A stretch of 64,000 nt of DNA from contig NZ_JAFDOE010000003.1 in the NCBI RefSeq assembly GCF_018342065.1, positions 124,001-188,000 on the forward strand, written 5' to 3'. Within the stretch, counting starts at the first letter, position 1, and each line of letters begins with the position of its first letter. This document shows, one piece after another, positions 36,141 through 46,384 of this stretch. A program made the position numbers and the translations under genes. Source of the DNA: Citrobacter sp. FP75. GTDB lineage: Bacteria > Pseudomonadota > Gammaproteobacteria > Enterobacterales > Enterobacteriaceae. The notes beneath the pieces are model-generated. The model had not been told where the DNA came from, searched no databases, and worked only from the letters and a program-made list of their open reading frames with translations.

Positions 36141-36716
36141 ATGTCGCAAAAATTTACCCTCATCAAAGACAAAGTCCTTTCCGATAACTACTTCATCCTG
36201 CGCAATATCACCTATGAACTGACCCGGAGCAATGGCGAGGTTATCCGCCATAAACGTGAGGTGTACGACCGCGGTAACGGAGCCACCATTCTGCTGTATA
36301 ACCCGGACAAAAAGACCGTGGTGCTTATCCGTCAGTTTCGCGTTGCCACCTGGGTCAACGGTAACGAAAGCGGACAGTTGATAGAAACCTGTGCCGGACT
36401 ACTGGACAACGACGAGCCGGAAGCCTGCATTCGCAAAGAGGCGATTGAAGAAACCGGTTATGAAGTGGGTGAGGTGCGTAAACTGTTTGAGCTGTACATG
36501 TCGCCGGGCGGCGTGACGGAGTTAATCCACTTTTTTATCGCCCAATACAGCGACAGCCAGCGGGCAAACGCGGGCGGCGGTGTGGAAGATGAAGATATTG
36601 AGGTTCTGGAACTGCCGTTCACGCAGGCGCTGGAAATGATTAAAACGGGTGAGATCCGTGACGGTAAAACGGTGCTATTACTGAACTATTTGCAGTCGTC
36701 GCATCTCATGGACTAA
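36141..36716 (+). CDS. nudK: GDP-mannose pyrophosphatase NudK
   Basis: A cytoplasmic Nudix hydrolase that splits GDP-mannose into mannose-1-phosphate and GMP. The 191 residues equal E. coli NudK. The Nudix box runs from [16 protein letters not shown] to EETGYEV, with the catalytic REUXEEXGU pattern (KEAIEETGY, Lys in place of Arg) intact. The start [11 protein letters not shown] is by homology. An upstream ATG 9 codons earlier is not favoured. The nudK stop is followed by 120 bases before ypfG. Confidence 0.96.
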   Translation: MSQKFTLIKDKVLSDNYFILRNITYELTRSNGEVIRHKREVYDRGNGATILLYNPDKKTVVLIRQFRVATWVNGNESGQLIETCAGLLDNDEPEACIRKEAIEETGYEVGEVRKLFELYMSPGGVTELIHFFIAQYSDSQRANAGGGVEDEDIEVLELPFTQALEMIKTGEIRDGKTVLLLNYLQSSHLMD

Positions 36717-36839
36717 TGTCCGGGATTTATATTTCTTTACAAAATTGCGGCCAATCCGACGATTCTGATTGAGCCACATCAGTCGCGCAAGGAAGATACC
36801 GCTTAGGCTGTGTGTTTTGACTTCGGGGTTGTACCGTCC

Positions 36840-37883
36840 ATGCGCTATCGCGTTATTTTCATCTTCCTGCTCGGTTTGCTGCCGGTCCGCTTTCTGTGGG
36901 CGGCTCCTGCGCAGCAGGCGTTTTCCGACTGGCAGGTGACCTGCAATAACCAGAACTTTTGCGTGGCGCGCAATACGGGCGAACATCACGGCCTGGTAAT
37001 GACCCTGAGCCGCAGTGCCGGGGCGCATACCGACGCGGTGCTGCGTATTGAGCTGGGTGGTCTGGATTCCCCTGATGCCAAAGAAGTGGAGATTGCACCG
37101 CGTTTGCAACTCGATGGCGCGCCGCTGCCGCTGACCGGCGAGCACTGGCGCATTACGCCCTGGCATCTGATGACCGATGATCCAGTCACCATTAGCGCCT
37201 TTTTACAGACCGTTCAAAACGCGCAGGCGATCACCCTGCAAAAAGGCGTGCAAACCCTGTCGCTGGCAGGACTGAAAGCCGCGCTGCTGTTCATTGACGC
37301 GCAGCAAAAACGCGTAGGCAGTGAAACCGCGTGGATCGAAAAAGGTGACGAACCGCCGCTCAGCGTGCCTCCGGCACCTGCCCTGAAAGGCGTGGCCATC
37401 GTTAACCCAACACCAACACCGCTGTCTCAACAAGAGCGCAGCGACCTGCTGGATTACGGGAACTGGCGGATAAACGGTATGCGCTGTTCGCTCGACCCGA
37501 TGCGCCGTGAGGTGCGGGTGTCTGCGTTAACGGACGACAAAGCGCTGCTGATGATCGGCTGCGAAGCCGGGGCGTATAACACCATCGATCTGGCATGGAT
37601 TGTTTCCCGCAGCAAACCGCTGACCTCCCGCACCGTAAGGTTAAGTCTGCCGTTTAAGACGGATGCAGAAAGCAATGATATGGAATTGACCAATGCCGTG
37701 TTTGATGAAAAATCACGCGAGCTGATTACGCTCGCTAAAGGGCGAGGATTATCGGACTGCGGCATCCAGACGCGCTGGCGTTTTGACGGCCAGCGTTTTC
37801 GTCTGGTGCGTTATGCGCAGGAGCCAAGCTGTGATAACTGGCATGGCCCCGATGCCTGGCCCACGCTGTGGATCACGCGTTAA
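36840..37883 (+). CDS. ypfG: DUF1176 family exported protein YpfG
   Basis: A periplasmic protein of unknown function, 347 residues as in E. coli. The signal peptide ([21 protein letters not shown]) is cleaved near AAPAQ. The mature part begins with the DUF1176 pattern [18 protein letters not shown] and contains paired Cys residues (GMRCSLDP / [14 protein letters not shown] / EPSCDNW) likely to form disulphides. The ATG at 36840 fits homology; a start 10 codons earlier is possible. Its last 11 bases overlap the convergent tktB end. Confidence 0.92.
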   Translation: MRYRVIFIFLLGLLPVRFLWAAPAQQAFSDWQVTCNNQNFCVARNTGEHHGLVMTLSRSAGAHTDAVLRIELGGLDSPDAKEVEIAPRLQLDGAPLPLTGEHWRITPWHLMTDDPVTISAFLQTVQNAQAITLQKGVQTLSLAGLKAALLFIDAQQKRVGSETAWIEKGDEPPLSVPPAPALKGVAIVNPTPTPLSQQERSDLLDYGNWRINGMRCSLDPMRREVRVSALTDDKALLMIGCEAGAYNTIDLAWIVSRSKPLTSRTVRLSLPFKTDAESNDMELTNAVFDEKSRELITLAKGRGLSDCGIQTRWRFDGQRFRLVRYAQEPSCDNWHGPDAWPTLWITR

Positions 37884-39867
37884 GCACCTTATGCGCTTTC
37901 TCCACGATGTTCTCCACCGTAAAGCCGAAGAAGGGGAACAGCTTGTCCGCAGGGGCGGATTCCCCATAACCCGTCATACCGACAATCGCCCCTTTCAGCC
38001 CGACGTATTTGTACCAGTAATCGGCAATGCCCGCTTCGACCGCCACTCGCGCGCTGACGTTTGCTGGCAGGACTGATTCCCGGTACGCCTCATCCTGAGC
38101 GTCGAAAATATCCGTTGAGGGCAGGGAGACCACGCGGACGTTACGCCCTTCGCCGGTTAGTTTTTCCGCCGCCAGCAACGTGATTTCCATTTCTGACCCG
38201 GTGGCAATCAGGATCACATCCGGCTTACCGCCGCTATCCTTCAGCACGTAGCCGCCACGGGCAATCTCTTTTACCTGCTCAGGCGTGCGTTCAACCTGCG
38301 CCAGATTCTGCCGGGAAAGGATCAGCGCCGTGGGTCCGTTATGGCGCTCAACGCCCAGCTTCCAGCCCACCGCCGTTTCAACCTGATCGCACGGTCGCCA
38401 GGTGCTGAAATTCGGCGTCAGACGCAGGCTGGCAAGCTGTTCGACGGCCTGGTGCGTGGGCCCGTCTTCCCCCAGACCAATCGAGTCATGGGTATAAACC
38501 ATGATTTGTCGGGCCTTCATCAGCGCCGCCATGCGCGCGGCATTACGGGCATATTCGACAAACATCAGGAAGGTGGCGGTATACGGGACAAATCCGCCGT
38601 GGTGAGCGATGCCGTTGGCAATTGCGGTCATACCAAACTCACGCACGCCGTAGTGAATATAGTTGCCTGCCGGGTCGTCTTTCAGCGAGGTTGAGCCTTT
38701 CCAGATGGTCAGGTTGCTGGGGGCGAGATCGGCGGAACCGCCAAGCAGTTCAGGCAGCATCGGGCCATAGACGTTGAGGGTGTTTTGCGAGGCCTTACGG
38801 GTGGCAATTTTGGCCGGATTAGCCTGCAATTCGCTGATATATTTCTCGGTGCTCTTTTCCCATTCTGTTGGCAGTCCGCCGCTCATCCGGCGGGTAAATT
38901 CTGCTGCCAGTTCCGGGTACGCTTGTTGGTACGCTGAGAATTTCGTCTTCCAGTCCTGCTGGGCTTTTTCGCCTTTTTCTCGCGCGTCCCAGGCCCGGTA
39001 AATCTCTTTGGGGATCTCAAAGGCGGGATGATGCCAGCCCAGCTTCTGGCGGGTCAGCGCCACTTCTTCTTCACCCAGCGCCGCGCCGTGCGCCTCCTCT
39101 TTCCCGGCCTTGTTCGGCGAGCCAAAGCCAATTACCGTCCGACAGATAATCAGCGACGGCTTATCGGTTACGCTTTGGGCTTCAAGAATGGCTTTCTTCA
39201 CCGCCTCAGGGTCATGACCGTCTATTTCGTGCACCACGTGCCAGTGATACGCTTCAAAGCGCTTCGCTGTATCGTCGGTAAACCAGCCTTTGGTCTCGCC
39301 ATCGATAGAGATGCCGTTGTGATCGTAAAAACCTATCAACTTGCCCAGCCCCAGCGTCCCCGCCAGCGAACAAACTTCGTGGGAAATCCCCTCCATCAGG
39401 CAGCCGTCGCCCATAAAGACATAAGTGAAGTGGTCGACAATCTCATGATCCGGCTGATTAAACTGTGCCGCCAGCGTGCGTTCGGCGACCGCCATCCCGA
39501 CGGCGTTCGCCAGGCCTTGACCCAGCGGTCCGGTGGTGGTTTCCACGCCTGGCGTGTAGCCAAGTTCCGGGTGGCCGGGCGTTTTTGAATGCAGCTGGCG
39601 GAAGTTCTTTAATTCTTCCAGCGCCAGGTCATAGCCGGAAAGATGCAGCAGGCTGTAAAGCAGCATTGAGGCGTGGCCGTTGGACAAAATAAACCGGTCA
39701 CGATCGTACCAGTGAGGGTCATTCGGATTATGGCGGAGAAAATCGTTCCACAGCACTTCGGCGATATCGGCCATGCCCATCGGTGCGCCGGGATGGCCTG
39801 AGTTGGCTTTTTGGACGGCATCCATACTCAGCGCACGAATGGCATTGGCAAGCTCTTTACGGGTCAT
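37873..39867 (-). CDS. tktB: Transketolase 2
   Basis: A cytoplasmic thiamine-diphosphate enzyme of the non-oxidative pentose phosphate pathway, exchanging two-carbon units between sugar phosphates. The 664 residues compare with 667 in E. coli TktB; the tail ends KVLNA and lacks the last residues. The TPP motif is in [12 protein letters not shown]; the substrate and cofactor parts [14 protein letters not shown] and [14 protein letters not shown] are intact. AAGGAG lies 8 bases before the ATG. In E. coli and Salmonella it is cotranscribed behind talA; here talA is absent and tktB must use its own promoter. Stationary-phase expression is expected. Confidence 0.97.
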   Translation of the reverse strand: MTRKELANAIRALSMDAVQKANSGHPGAPMGMADIAEVLWNDFLRHNPNDPHWYDRDRFILSNGHASMLLYSLLHLSGYDLALEELKNFRQLHSKTPGHPELGYTPGVETTTGPLGQGLANAVGMAVAERTLAAQFNQPDHEIVDHFTYVFMGDGCLMEGISHEVCSLAGTLGLGKLIGFYDHNGISIDGETKGWFTDDTAKRFEAYHWHVVHEIDGHDPEAVKKAILEAQSVTDKPSLIICRTVIGFGSPNKAGKEEAHGAALGEEEVALTRQKLGWHHPAFEIPKEIYRAWDAREKGEKAQQDWKTKFSAYQQAYPELAAEFTRRMSGGLPTEWEKSTEKYISELQANPAKIATRKASQNTLNVYGPMLPELLGGSADLAPSNLTIWKGSTSLKDDPAGNYIHYGVREFGMTAIANGIAHHGGFVPYTATFLMFVEYARNAARMAALMKARQIMVYTHDSIGLGEDGPTHQAVEQLASLRLTPNFSTWRPCDQVETAVGWKLGVERHNGPTALILSRQNLAQVERTPEQVKEIARGGYVLKDSGGKPDVILIATGSEMEITLLAAEKLTGEGRNVRVVSLPSTDIFDAQDEAYRESVLPANVSARVAVEAGIADYWYKYVGLKGAIVGMTGYGESAPADKLFPFFGFTVENIVEKAHKVLNA

Positions 39868-39949
39868 AGGAAATACTCCTTGAAAAGTAAAGTGTTAGAG
39901 CGTGTGTTAATTCACACTTTTGGAGAATTTGCAGGCGTTGTCAGCAAAA

Positions 39950-39956
39950 AGCATAG
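39950..39956 (-). promoter_or_regulatory. Candidate -10 element for tktB (sigma-S type)
   Basis: On the minus strand an extended -10 TG-C-TATGCT (CTATGCT at 39956-39950) lies about 85 bases upstream of the tktB ATG. It resembles the sigma-S preferred CTATACT. No clear -35 is present, as is common for sigma-S promoters. Confidence 0.4.
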
Positions 39957-40145
39957 CAGACAGGCATGGTATTGCTGGCTTAAGCAGGTAACATGGCTGT
40001 TATAAATTGATAACAAATTCTTTCTTTGAGTAGTGAGAGTTTGGGGACCTTCAAAGTTTGCGCCGTTGACTGAGGTGATAATGTGCGGCTCAACAAAAGG
40101 GTTACCTGCGACACTTTTTGATCGAAACGTGAAAGGAACAACAAG

Positions 40146-42425
40146 ATGGATGACCAGTTAAAACAAAGCGCCCTCGATTTCCACGAATTTCCAGTACCAG
40201 GCAAAATTCAGGTTTCTCCGACCAAACCGCTTGCCACCCAACGCGACCTTGCGCTGGCCTATTCACCCGGTGTTGCAGCCCCGTGCCTGGAAATTGAAAA
40301 GGACCCGCTGGCGGCCTACAAATACACCGCGCGCGGTAATCTGGTTGCGGTTATTTCCAACGGTACTGCGGTGCTGGGGCTGGGTAACATTGGTGCGCTG
40401 GCCGGCAAACCGGTGATGGAAGGGAAAGGCGTTCTGTTTAAGAAATTTGCCGGGATTGACGTGTTCGACATTGAAGTTGATGAACTCGATCCGGATAAAT
40501 TTATCAATGTGGTAGCGGCCCTTGAGCCGACGTTTGGCGGCATTAACCTCGAAGATATCAAAGCGCCGGAATGCTTCTACATTGAGCAAAAGCTGCGCGA
40601 GCGCATGAATATTCCGGTCTTCCACGACGATCAGCACGGCACGGCAATCATCAGCACCGCCGCAATCCTCAATGGCCTGCGGGTGGTGGAGAAGAATATC
40701 TCTGATGTGCGTATGGTGGTGTCCGGTGCGGGCGCAGCGGCGATTGCCTGTATGAACCTGCTGGTGGCGCTGGGCATGCAGAAACACAACATTGTGGTCT
40801 GCGACTCCAAAGGCGTGATTTATAAAGATCGCGAACCGAACATGGCCGAAACCAAAGCGGCCTACGCGGTGGTGGATGACGGCAAGCGTACGCTGGACGA
40901 CGTGATTGACGGCGCGGACATTTTCCTTGGCTGTTCCGGCCCGAAAGTGCTGACCCAGGACATGGTCAAGAAGATGGCGCGCGCGCCGATGATTCTGGCA
41001 CTGGCGAACCCGGAACCGGAAATTCTGCCGCCGCTGGCAAAAGAGGTGCGTTCTGACGCCATCATCTGTACTGGCCGCTCCGACTACCCGAACCAGGTCA
41101 ACAACGTCCTGTGTTTCCCGTTCATCTTCCGCGGTGCGCTGGACGTTGGCGCCACCGCCATCAACGAAGAGATGAAGCTGGCGGCGGTACACGCCATTGC
41201 GGAACTGGCACATGCCGAGCAGAGCGAAGTTGTGGCCTCTGCCTATGGCGATCAGGACCTGAGCTTTGGCCCGGAATACATTATTCCTAAGCCGTTCGAC
41301 CCGCGCCTGATTGTCAAAATTGCGCCTGCGGTGGCGAAGGCGGCGATGGACTCCGGCGTGGCGACGCGCCCGATTGCCGACTTTGATGCTTACATCGATA
41401 AGCTGAGTGAGTTCGTTTACAAAACCAACCTGTTCATGAAGCCGATTTTCTCGCTGGCACGCAAAGCGCCGAAGCGCGTGGTGCTGACGGAAGGGGAAGA
41501 GGCGCGCGTGCTGCACGCCACCCAGGAATTAATCACTTTAGGTCTGGCGAAGCCGATCCTGATCGGTCGTCCGAGCGTGATCGAAATGCGTATCCAGAAA
41601 CTGGGTCTGCAGATCAAAGCCGGCGTTGATTTTGAAATAGTCAACAATGAATCCGATCCGCGCTTCAAAGAGTACTGGAGTGAGTACTACCAGATCATGA
41701 AGCGCCGTGGGATCACCCAGGAGCAGGCACAGCGGGCGGTGATTGCCAATACTACGGTGATCGGCGCGATCATGGTGCAGCGCGGCGAAGCGGATGCCAT
41801 GATCTGCGGCACGATCGGTGACTACCACGAGCACTTCAGCGTGGTGAACGCGGTATTTGGTCACCGCGAAGGCGTTCATACGGCAGGGGCAATGAACGCA
41901 CTGCTGCTGCCAAGCGGTAACACCTTTATCGCCGATACCTACGTCAACGATGACCCGACGCCGGATCAACTGGCTGAAATCGCTATCATGGCGGCAGAAA
42001 CCGTGCGCCGTTTTGGTATCGAGCCGAAGGTGGCGCTGCTGTCGCACTCCAACTTCGGTTCATCTAACTGCCCGTCGGCTGGTAAAATGCGTGAAGCTTT
42101 GGAGCTGATTAAGGCGCGTGCGCCAGAACTGATGATTGACGGTGAAATGCACGGTGATGCCGCGCTGGTGGAAAGCATTCGTAATGACCGGATGCCGGAC
42201 AGCCCGCTGAAAGGCTCCGCTAATATTCTGGTGATGCCAAATATGGAAGCCGCGCGTATTAGTTACAACTTACTACGCGTTTCCAGTTCAGAAGGTGTAA
42301 CGGTCGGCCCAGTGCTGATGGGCGTAGCGAAACCGGTTCACGTATTAACGCCGATCGCTTCTGTTCGTCGTATCGTTAATATGGTGGCGCTGGCGGTTGT
42401 AGAAGCGCAAACACAGCCGCTGTAA
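40146..42425 (+). CDS. maeB: NADP-dependent malic enzyme with phosphotransacetylase-like domain
   Basis: A cytoplasmic enzyme converting malate to pyruvate, CO2 and NADPH. The 759 residues equal E. coli MaeB. The malic enzyme part (about 1-425) contains [12 protein letters not shown], the metal-site segment [11 protein letters not shown] and the NADP site [13 protein letters not shown]. The C-terminal part (about 430-759) is a phosphotransacetylase-like domain ([18 protein letters not shown]) that regulates the enzyme by binding acetyl-CoA and does not act as an enzyme by itself. GAAAGGAAC precedes the start. It is divergent from tktB; E. coli and Salmonella have talA between the two. Confidence 0.97.
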   Translation: MDDQLKQSALDFHEFPVPGKIQVSPTKPLATQRDLALAYSPGVAAPCLEIEKDPLAAYKYTARGNLVAVISNGTAVLGLGNIGALAGKPVMEGKGVLFKKFAGIDVFDIEVDELDPDKFINVVAALEPTFGGINLEDIKAPECFYIEQKLRERMNIPVFHDDQHGTAIISTAAILNGLRVVEKNISDVRMVVSGAGAAAIACMNLLVALGMQKHNIVVCDSKGVIYKDREPNMAETKAAYAVVDDGKRTLDDVIDGADIFLGCSGPKVLTQDMVKKMARAPMILALANPEPEILPPLAKEVRSDAIICTGRSDYPNQVNNVLCFPFIFRGALDVGATAINEEMKLAAVHAIAELAHAEQSEVVASAYGDQDLSFGPEYIIPKPFDPRLIVKIAPAVAKAAMDSGVATRPIADFDAYIDKLSEFVYKTNLFMKPIFSLARKAPKRVVLTEGEEARVLHATQELITLGLAKPILIGRPSVIEMRIQKLGLQIKAGVDFEIVNNESDPRFKEYWSEYYQIMKRRGITQEQAQRAVIANTTVIGAIMVQRGEADAMICGTIGDYHEHFSVVNAVFGHREGVHTAGAMNALLLPSGNTFIADTYVNDDPTPDQLAEIAIMAAETVRRFGIEPKVALLSHSNFGSSNCPSAGKMREALELIKARAPELMIDGEMHGDAALVESIRNDRMPDSPLKGSANILVMPNMEAARISYNLLRVSSSEGVTVGPVLMGVAKPVHVLTPIASVRRIVNMVALAVVEAQTQPL

Positions 42426-42444
42426 TTTCACTTTAATTAATTCC

Positions 42445-42470
42445 GGCGCGGGTTTCTCCCGCGCCTTTTT
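42445..42470 (+). terminator. Terminator after maeB
   Basis: The 8-bp GC stem GGCGCGGG/CCCGCGCC with a 5-base loop is followed by a T-run. It separates maeB from the eut operon. Confidence 0.92.
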
Positions 42471-42483
42471 ATTTTCTTTTCTT

Positions 42484-42499
42484 AGTGATCCACTTCACC
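42484..42499 (+). promoter_or_regulatory. CRP-like site upstream of eutS
   Basis: GTGA-TCCACT-TCAC has the CRP core symmetry (GTGA-N6-TCAC), but the outer T and A are not consensus. It lies about 90 bases before eutS, in the region that must hold the EutR-activated main promoter. Its function is an inference. Confidence 0.35.
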
Positions 42500-42583
42500 T
42501 TTTAAACCTGGTTGCCGAATTTTGTTATTTACTCTGACGAAAAATTGCCACGATGGGGTCAGTTTTAGCAGAGGCGGTGAGCA

Positions 42584-42919
42584 ATGGAAAAAGAACGCAT
42601 CATCCAGGAATTTGTGCCGGGGAAACAGGTCACGCTGGCGCATCTGATTGCGCACCCCGGTGAAGAATTGGCGAAAAAGATCGGCGTTCCCGAATCTGGC
42701 GCTATCGGCATCATGACCTTAACGCCGGGTGAAACGGCGATGATTGCCGGTGATTTAGCCATGAAGGCGGCGGATGTACATATCGGTTTTCTCGATAGAT
42801 TCAGCGGCGCACTGGTGATCTACGGCTCCGTAGGCGCCGTGGAAGAGGCGTTGCTCCAGACGGTAAGCGGTCTGGGCCGGTTATTAAATTTCACGTTGTG
42901 TAACCTGACAAAAAGTTAA
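42584..42919 (+). CDS. eutS: Ethanolamine microcompartment shell protein EutS
   Basis: A hexameric shell protein of the ethanolamine metabolosome. The 111 residues show a circularly permuted BMC domain ([16 protein letters not shown] to [11 protein letters not shown]). EutS hexamers are bent in E. coli, which is thought to help at shell edges. It is the first gene of the eut operon and is preceded by GAGGCGG. eutP follows after 12 bases. Induction by ethanolamine plus B12 through EutR is the known control. Confidence 0.97.
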   Translation: MEKERIIQEFVPGKQVTLAHLIAHPGEELAKKIGVPESGAIGIMTLTPGETAMIAGDLAMKAADVHIGFLDRFSGALVIYGSVGAVEEALLQTVSGLGRLLNFTLCNLTKS

Positions 42920-42931
42920 TCAGAGGCGGCG

Positions 42932-43411
42932 ATGAAACGTATTGCGTTTGTCGGTACGGTGGGGGCGGGAAAAACAACGCTCTTTAATGCGCTCCAGGGG
43001 AATTATTCCCTCGCCAGAAAAACACAGGCTGTCGAGTTTAATGAAAACGGCGATATCGACACACCGGGAGAATATTTTAGCCATCCGCGCTGGTATCACG
43101 CCTTAATTACCACGCTGCAGGATGTCGATACGTTGATTTATATACATGCGGCAAATGATCTAGAAAGTCGCTTACCTGCCGGGCTGTTGGATATCGGCGC
43201 CAGTAAACGACAAATCGCCGTTATTAGCAAAACGGATGTGCCGGATGCCAATGTCGCCGCAACGCGACAATTACTTCGCGGGATAGGGTTTCAGGAGCCG
43301 ATTTTTGAGCTCAATAGCCACGACCCAAGCAGTGTGCAGCACCTGGTGGATTATCTGACTGAGCTCAGCCAAAAGGAGGAAAGGGCAGGTGAAAAAACTC
43401 ATCACAGCTAA
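42932..43411 (+). CDS. eutP: EutP, P-loop acetate kinase-related protein of the eut operon
   Basis: A 159-residue protein with a small-GTPase-like fold. The P-loop GTVGAGKT is at 8-15, a DTPGE motif at about 43-47, and a SKTD base-recognition motif near residue 100. EutP has been reported as an acetate kinase in Salmonella and may also act as a nucleotide-dependent assembly factor. Its 3' end overlaps eutQ by 23 bases, so the two are translationally coupled. Confidence 0.95.
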   Translation: MKRIAFVGTVGAGKTTLFNALQGNYSLARKTQAVEFNENGDIDTPGEYFSHPRWYHALITTLQDVDTLIYIHAANDLESRLPAGLLDIGASKRQIAVISKTDVPDANVAATRQLLRGIGFQEPIFELNSHDPSSVQHLVDYLTELSQKEERAGEKTHHS

Positions 43412-44102
43412 CGATATTCGTGCGGCCCACGCACGCGGTGAACAGGACGTATCGGTTGTTCTGCGCGCCAGCATCATCACCCCGGAGGCGCGTGAAGTTG
43501 CGGCGCTGCTGGGCGTCACTATCACTGAATGCGATGAATCCGCTCCGGCAACCGTATCAACGTCAACGACAGCACCTGCTGCGGTGGATGACGGCAAAAC
43601 GGAAAGCCAACGTATTCGCGAAACCATTATTGCGCAGTTGCCGGAAGGCCAGTTTACCGAAAGCCTGGTCGCGCAGCTGATGGACAAAGTGATGAAGGAG
43701 AAACAGTCGCTGGAGCAGGGCGGAATGCAGCCGAGTTTTGCCTCAGTGACCGGCAAAGGCGGCGTCAAGGTCATCGACGGCAGCAGCGTGAAGTTTGGCC
43801 GTTTTGACGGCGCGCAGCCGCACTGCGTCGGCTTAACCGACTTAGTCACTGACCAGGATGGGAGCAGCATGGCCGCCGGGTTTATGCAGTGGGATAACGC
43901 GTTTTTCCCATGGACGCTGAACTACGACGAAATCGACATGATTCTGGAAGGCGAGCTGCACGTTCGTCATGAAGGCGAAACCATGATTGCCAAAGCCGGG
44001 GATGTGATGTTTATCCCGAAAGGCTCCAGCATTGAATTTGGTACGCCATCAACGGTGAAGTTCCTGTATGTGGCCTGGCCTGCGAACTGGCAGTCCTGCT
44101 AA
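43389..44102 (+). CDS. eutQ: Cupin-domain protein EutQ
   Basis: A 237-residue protein with a disordered middle and a C-terminal cupin fold (about 135-237). Family pieces are KKLITANDIRAAHARGEQ, VKFGRFDGAQPHCVGL and the cupin run LEGELHVRHEGETMIAKAGD. EutQ is required for anaerobic ethanolamine use and is reported as an acetate kinase. It starts at a GTG behind AAAGGAGG inside the eutP end. The segment near residues 50-65 (Thr/Ser/Ala-rich) is of low complexity. Confidence 0.95.
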   Translation: MKKLITANDIRAAHARGEQDVSVVLRASIITPEAREVAALLGVTITECDESAPATVSTSTTAPAAVDDGKTESQRIRETIIAQLPEGQFTESLVAQLMDKVMKEKQSLEQGGMQPSFASVTGKGGVKVIDGSSVKFGRFDGAQPHCVGLTDLVTDQDGSSMAAGFMQWDNAFFPWTLNYDEIDMILEGELHVRHEGETMIAKAGDVMFIPKGSSIEFGTPSTVKFLYVAWPANWQSC

Positions 44103-44111
44103 GGCGGATGT

Positions 44112-44915
44112 ATGAAGGATTTCATTACCGAAGCATGGCTCAGAGCGAATCATACGCTCAGCGAAGGGGCTGAAATTCACCTCCCCGCTGATGCTCGCCT
44201 GACGCCGTCTGCCCGGGAGTTGCTGGAAAGCCGTCGTCTGCGCATTAAGTATATCGACGAGCAGGGAAGCTTGTTTGTTGACGACGAGGAACAGCAGCCG
44301 CAGCCGGTGCATGGTTTAACCAGCAGCGATACACATCCGCAGGCAGCCTGCGAGCTGTGTCATCAACCGGTGGCGAAGAAACCTGACACGCTGACGCATC
44401 TGACGGCGGACAAAATGGTCGCCAAAAGTGACCCCCGACTTGGATTTCGTGCAGCGCTCGACAGCACCATTGGTCTGGCCGTGTGGTTACAGATTGAACT
44501 GGCGGAACCCTGGCAGCCGTGGCTGGCGGATATTCGCTCGCGTTTAGGCAACATTATGCGCGCCGATGCCATGGATGAACCGCTGGATGCGCAGGCCATT
44601 GTTGGTTTTAGCGACGAAGATTTACACCGGCTCTCGCACCAGCCGCTGCGTTATCTGGACCACGATCATCTGGTTCCGGAAGCCAGCCACGGTCGTGATT
44701 GCGCGCTGCTTAATCTGCTGCGTACCAAAGTCCGTGAAACGGAAACGGTGGCAGCCCAGGTGTTTATCACCCGCAGTTTTGACGTTATGCGACCAGACAT
44801 CATGCAGGCGCTCAATCGTCTTTCAAGTACGGTTTACGTGATGATGATTCTGAGCGTGGCGAAGCATCCGCTAAGTGTCAGCCAAATCCAACAGCGACTG
44901 GGGGAGAAGTCATGA
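44112..44915 (+). CDS. eutT: Ethanolamine corrinoid adenosyltransferase EutT
   Basis: This enzyme makes adenosylcobalamin from ATP and cob(I)alamin for the ammonia lyase. The 267 residues equal the Salmonella length. The metal motif described in Salmonella is HX11CCX2C at 67, 79, 80 and 83. Here His67, Cys80 and Cys83 are present but residue 79 is Ala (codon GCC). The cobalamin-transferase core is intact ([32 protein letters not shown]). The 3' end overlaps eutD by 4 bases. Loss of one Cys may change metal choice; activity is not excluded. Confidence 0.95.
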   Translation: MKDFITEAWLRANHTLSEGAEIHLPADARLTPSARELLESRRLRIKYIDEQGSLFVDDEEQQPQPVHGLTSSDTHPQAACELCHQPVAKKPDTLTHLTADKMVAKSDPRLGFRAALDSTIGLAVWLQIELAEPWQPWLADIRSRLGNIMRADAMDEPLDAQAIVGFSDEDLHRLSHQPLRYLDHDHLVPEASHGRDCALLNLLRTKVRETETVAAQVFITRSFDVMRPDIMQALNRLSSTVYVMMILSVAKHPLSVSQIQQRLGEKS

Positions 44916-45928
44916 TCATTGAACGTGCTCGCCAACTCGCCAAACGAACGCCGGCTCGGGTGGTGTTCCCGGATGCGCTGGATGTACGGGTGCTGAAAGC
45001 CGCCAATTACCTGCATCAGCACGGTCTGGCACGCCCCGTTCTCGTCGCCAGCCCGTTTGCGCTACGCCAGTTTGCCCTTAGCCACCGTGTAGCCATGGAT
45101 GGTATTCAGGTTGTTGATCCGCAAAGCAATGTGCAGATGCGTGAAGAGTTTGCCCTGCGCTGGCGGGCAACGGCAGGCGAAAAAACACCGCCGGATGCGC
45201 GGGAGAAGCTCAACGATCCGCTGATGTTTGCCGCCGCGATGGTCAGTGCCGGTAAAGCCGATGTGTGTATTGCGGGCAATCTGTCGTCAACGGCAAGCGT
45301 GCTGCGCGCAGGGTTGCGCATCATTGGATTACAGCCTGGCTGCAAAACGCTGTCGTCGATTTTCCTGATGCTTCCGCAGTATCTCGGGCCGTCATTAGGA
45401 TTTGCAGACTGTAGCGTTGTGCCGCAGCCCACCGCAGCACAGCTGGCGGATATTGCCATCGCCAGCGCGGAAACCTGGCGGGCGATTACCGGCGAAGAGC
45501 CGCGTGTTGCCATGCTGTCGTTTTCAAGTCAAGGCAGTGCCCGCCATCCCAACGTGGCTAACGTACAGCAAGCGACGGACATGGTTCGTGAGCGTGCGCC
45601 GCAGCTTACTGTGGATGGGGAACTGCAATTTGATGCCGCTTTTGTGCCGGAAGTCGCCGCGCAAAAAGCGCCCGCCAGCCCGCTACAGGGCAATGCCAAC
45701 GTGATGGTTTTCCCGTCGCTGGAGGCAGGCAATATTGGTTATAAAATCGCCCAGCGTCTGGGAGGGTATCGTGCCGTAGGTCCCTTGATTCAGGGACTTG
45801 CTGCACCGCTTCACGACCTCTCTCGCGGCTGTAGCGTACAGGAAATTATCGAACTGGCGTTGGTGGCAGCTGTGCCGCGCCAGACTGACGTGAGCCGTGA
45901 AAGCGTCTCGCAAACACTGGTTGAATGA
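44912..45928 (+). CDS. eutD: Phosphate acetyltransferase EutD
   Basis: EutD converts acetyl-CoA from EutE to acetyl phosphate and so regenerates CoA inside the compartment. The 338 residues are a single phosphotransacetylase domain without the extra N-terminal regulatory part of Pta. Conserved segments are [18 protein letters not shown] and [17 protein letters not shown]. The first 15-20 residues form a helix that directs related proteins into microcompartments. The domain is homologous to the C-terminal half of MaeB, encoded 2.5 kb upstream. Confidence 0.96.
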   Translation: MIIERARQLAKRTPARVVFPDALDVRVLKAANYLHQHGLARPVLVASPFALRQFALSHRVAMDGIQVVDPQSNVQMREEFALRWRATAGEKTPPDAREKLNDPLMFAAAMVSAGKADVCIAGNLSSTASVLRAGLRIIGLQPGCKTLSSIFLMLPQYLGPSLGFADCSVVPQPTAAQLADIAIASAETWRAITGEEPRVAMLSFSSQGSARHPNVANVQQATDMVRERAPQLTVDGELQFDAAFVPEVAAQKAPASPLQGNANVMVFPSLEAGNIGYKIAQRLGGYRAVGPLIQGLAAPLHDLSRGCSVQEIIELALVAAVPRQTDVSRESVSQTLVE

Positions 45929-45969
45929 ACGGTCCCGTTCTGGACCCCTTTGATTAAGAGGAAAGCACA

Positions 45970-46263
45970 ATGGAAGCATTAGGAATGATTGAAACCCGGG
46001 GCCTGGTTGCACTGATTGAGGCTTCTGACGCAATGGTTAAAGCGGCACGCGTGAAACTGGTTGGCGTAAAGCAGATCGGTGGCGGCCTGTGTACTGCCAT
46101 GGTTCGTGGTGATGTGGCAGCCTGCAAAGCGGCTACAGATGCCGGCGCTGCTGCCGCGCAGCGTATCGGTGAACTGGTTTCTGTACACGTTATCCCGCGT
46201 CCGCATGGCGATCTGGAAGAAGTGTTCCCGATCAGCTTCAAAGGCGACAGCAACGATATGTAA
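45970..46263 (+). CDS. eutM: Major microcompartment shell protein EutM
   Basis: A canonical BMC-domain hexamer that tiles the metabolosome facets and forms small central pores. The 97 residues show the standard pattern [36 protein letters not shown] and [17 protein letters not shown], with KQIGGGLC forming the pore loop. AAGAGGAAA precedes the ATG. It is followed by a 121-base gap with a stable hairpin, the longest spacer in the operon, which fits a protein needed in large amounts. Confidence 0.98.
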   Translation: MEALGMIETRGLVALIEASDAMVKAARVKLVGVKQIGGGLCTAMVRGDVAACKAATDAGAAAAQRIGELVSVHVIPRPHGDLEEVFPISFKGDSNDM

Positions 46264-46272
46264 GTCGTCCAT

Positions 46273-46310
46273 GTGACGCCACTGGATCGTTAAGAGAAAG
46301 CTGGCGTCAC
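46273..46310 (+). other. Intraoperonic hairpin between eutM and eutN
   Basis: The perfect 9-bp arms GTGACGCCA and TGGCGTCAC with a 20-base loop lie just after the eutM stop. No T-run follows, so it probably protects the 3' end of the eutSPQTDM message rather than ending transcription. Confidence 0.55.
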
Positions 46311-46384
46311 CCTCTCTCCTTTTCACATTACCTTCTGCGGAGGGTTGGGGGAGGTTTTACCTGAAATATGCCACGGAGGCGGGT

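Noticed and set aside
40263-41516. Minus-strand ORF of 417 codons inside maeB
   Set aside because: His/Arg/Asn-rich translation typical of a reverse-frame shadow; maeB is intact on the plus strand.
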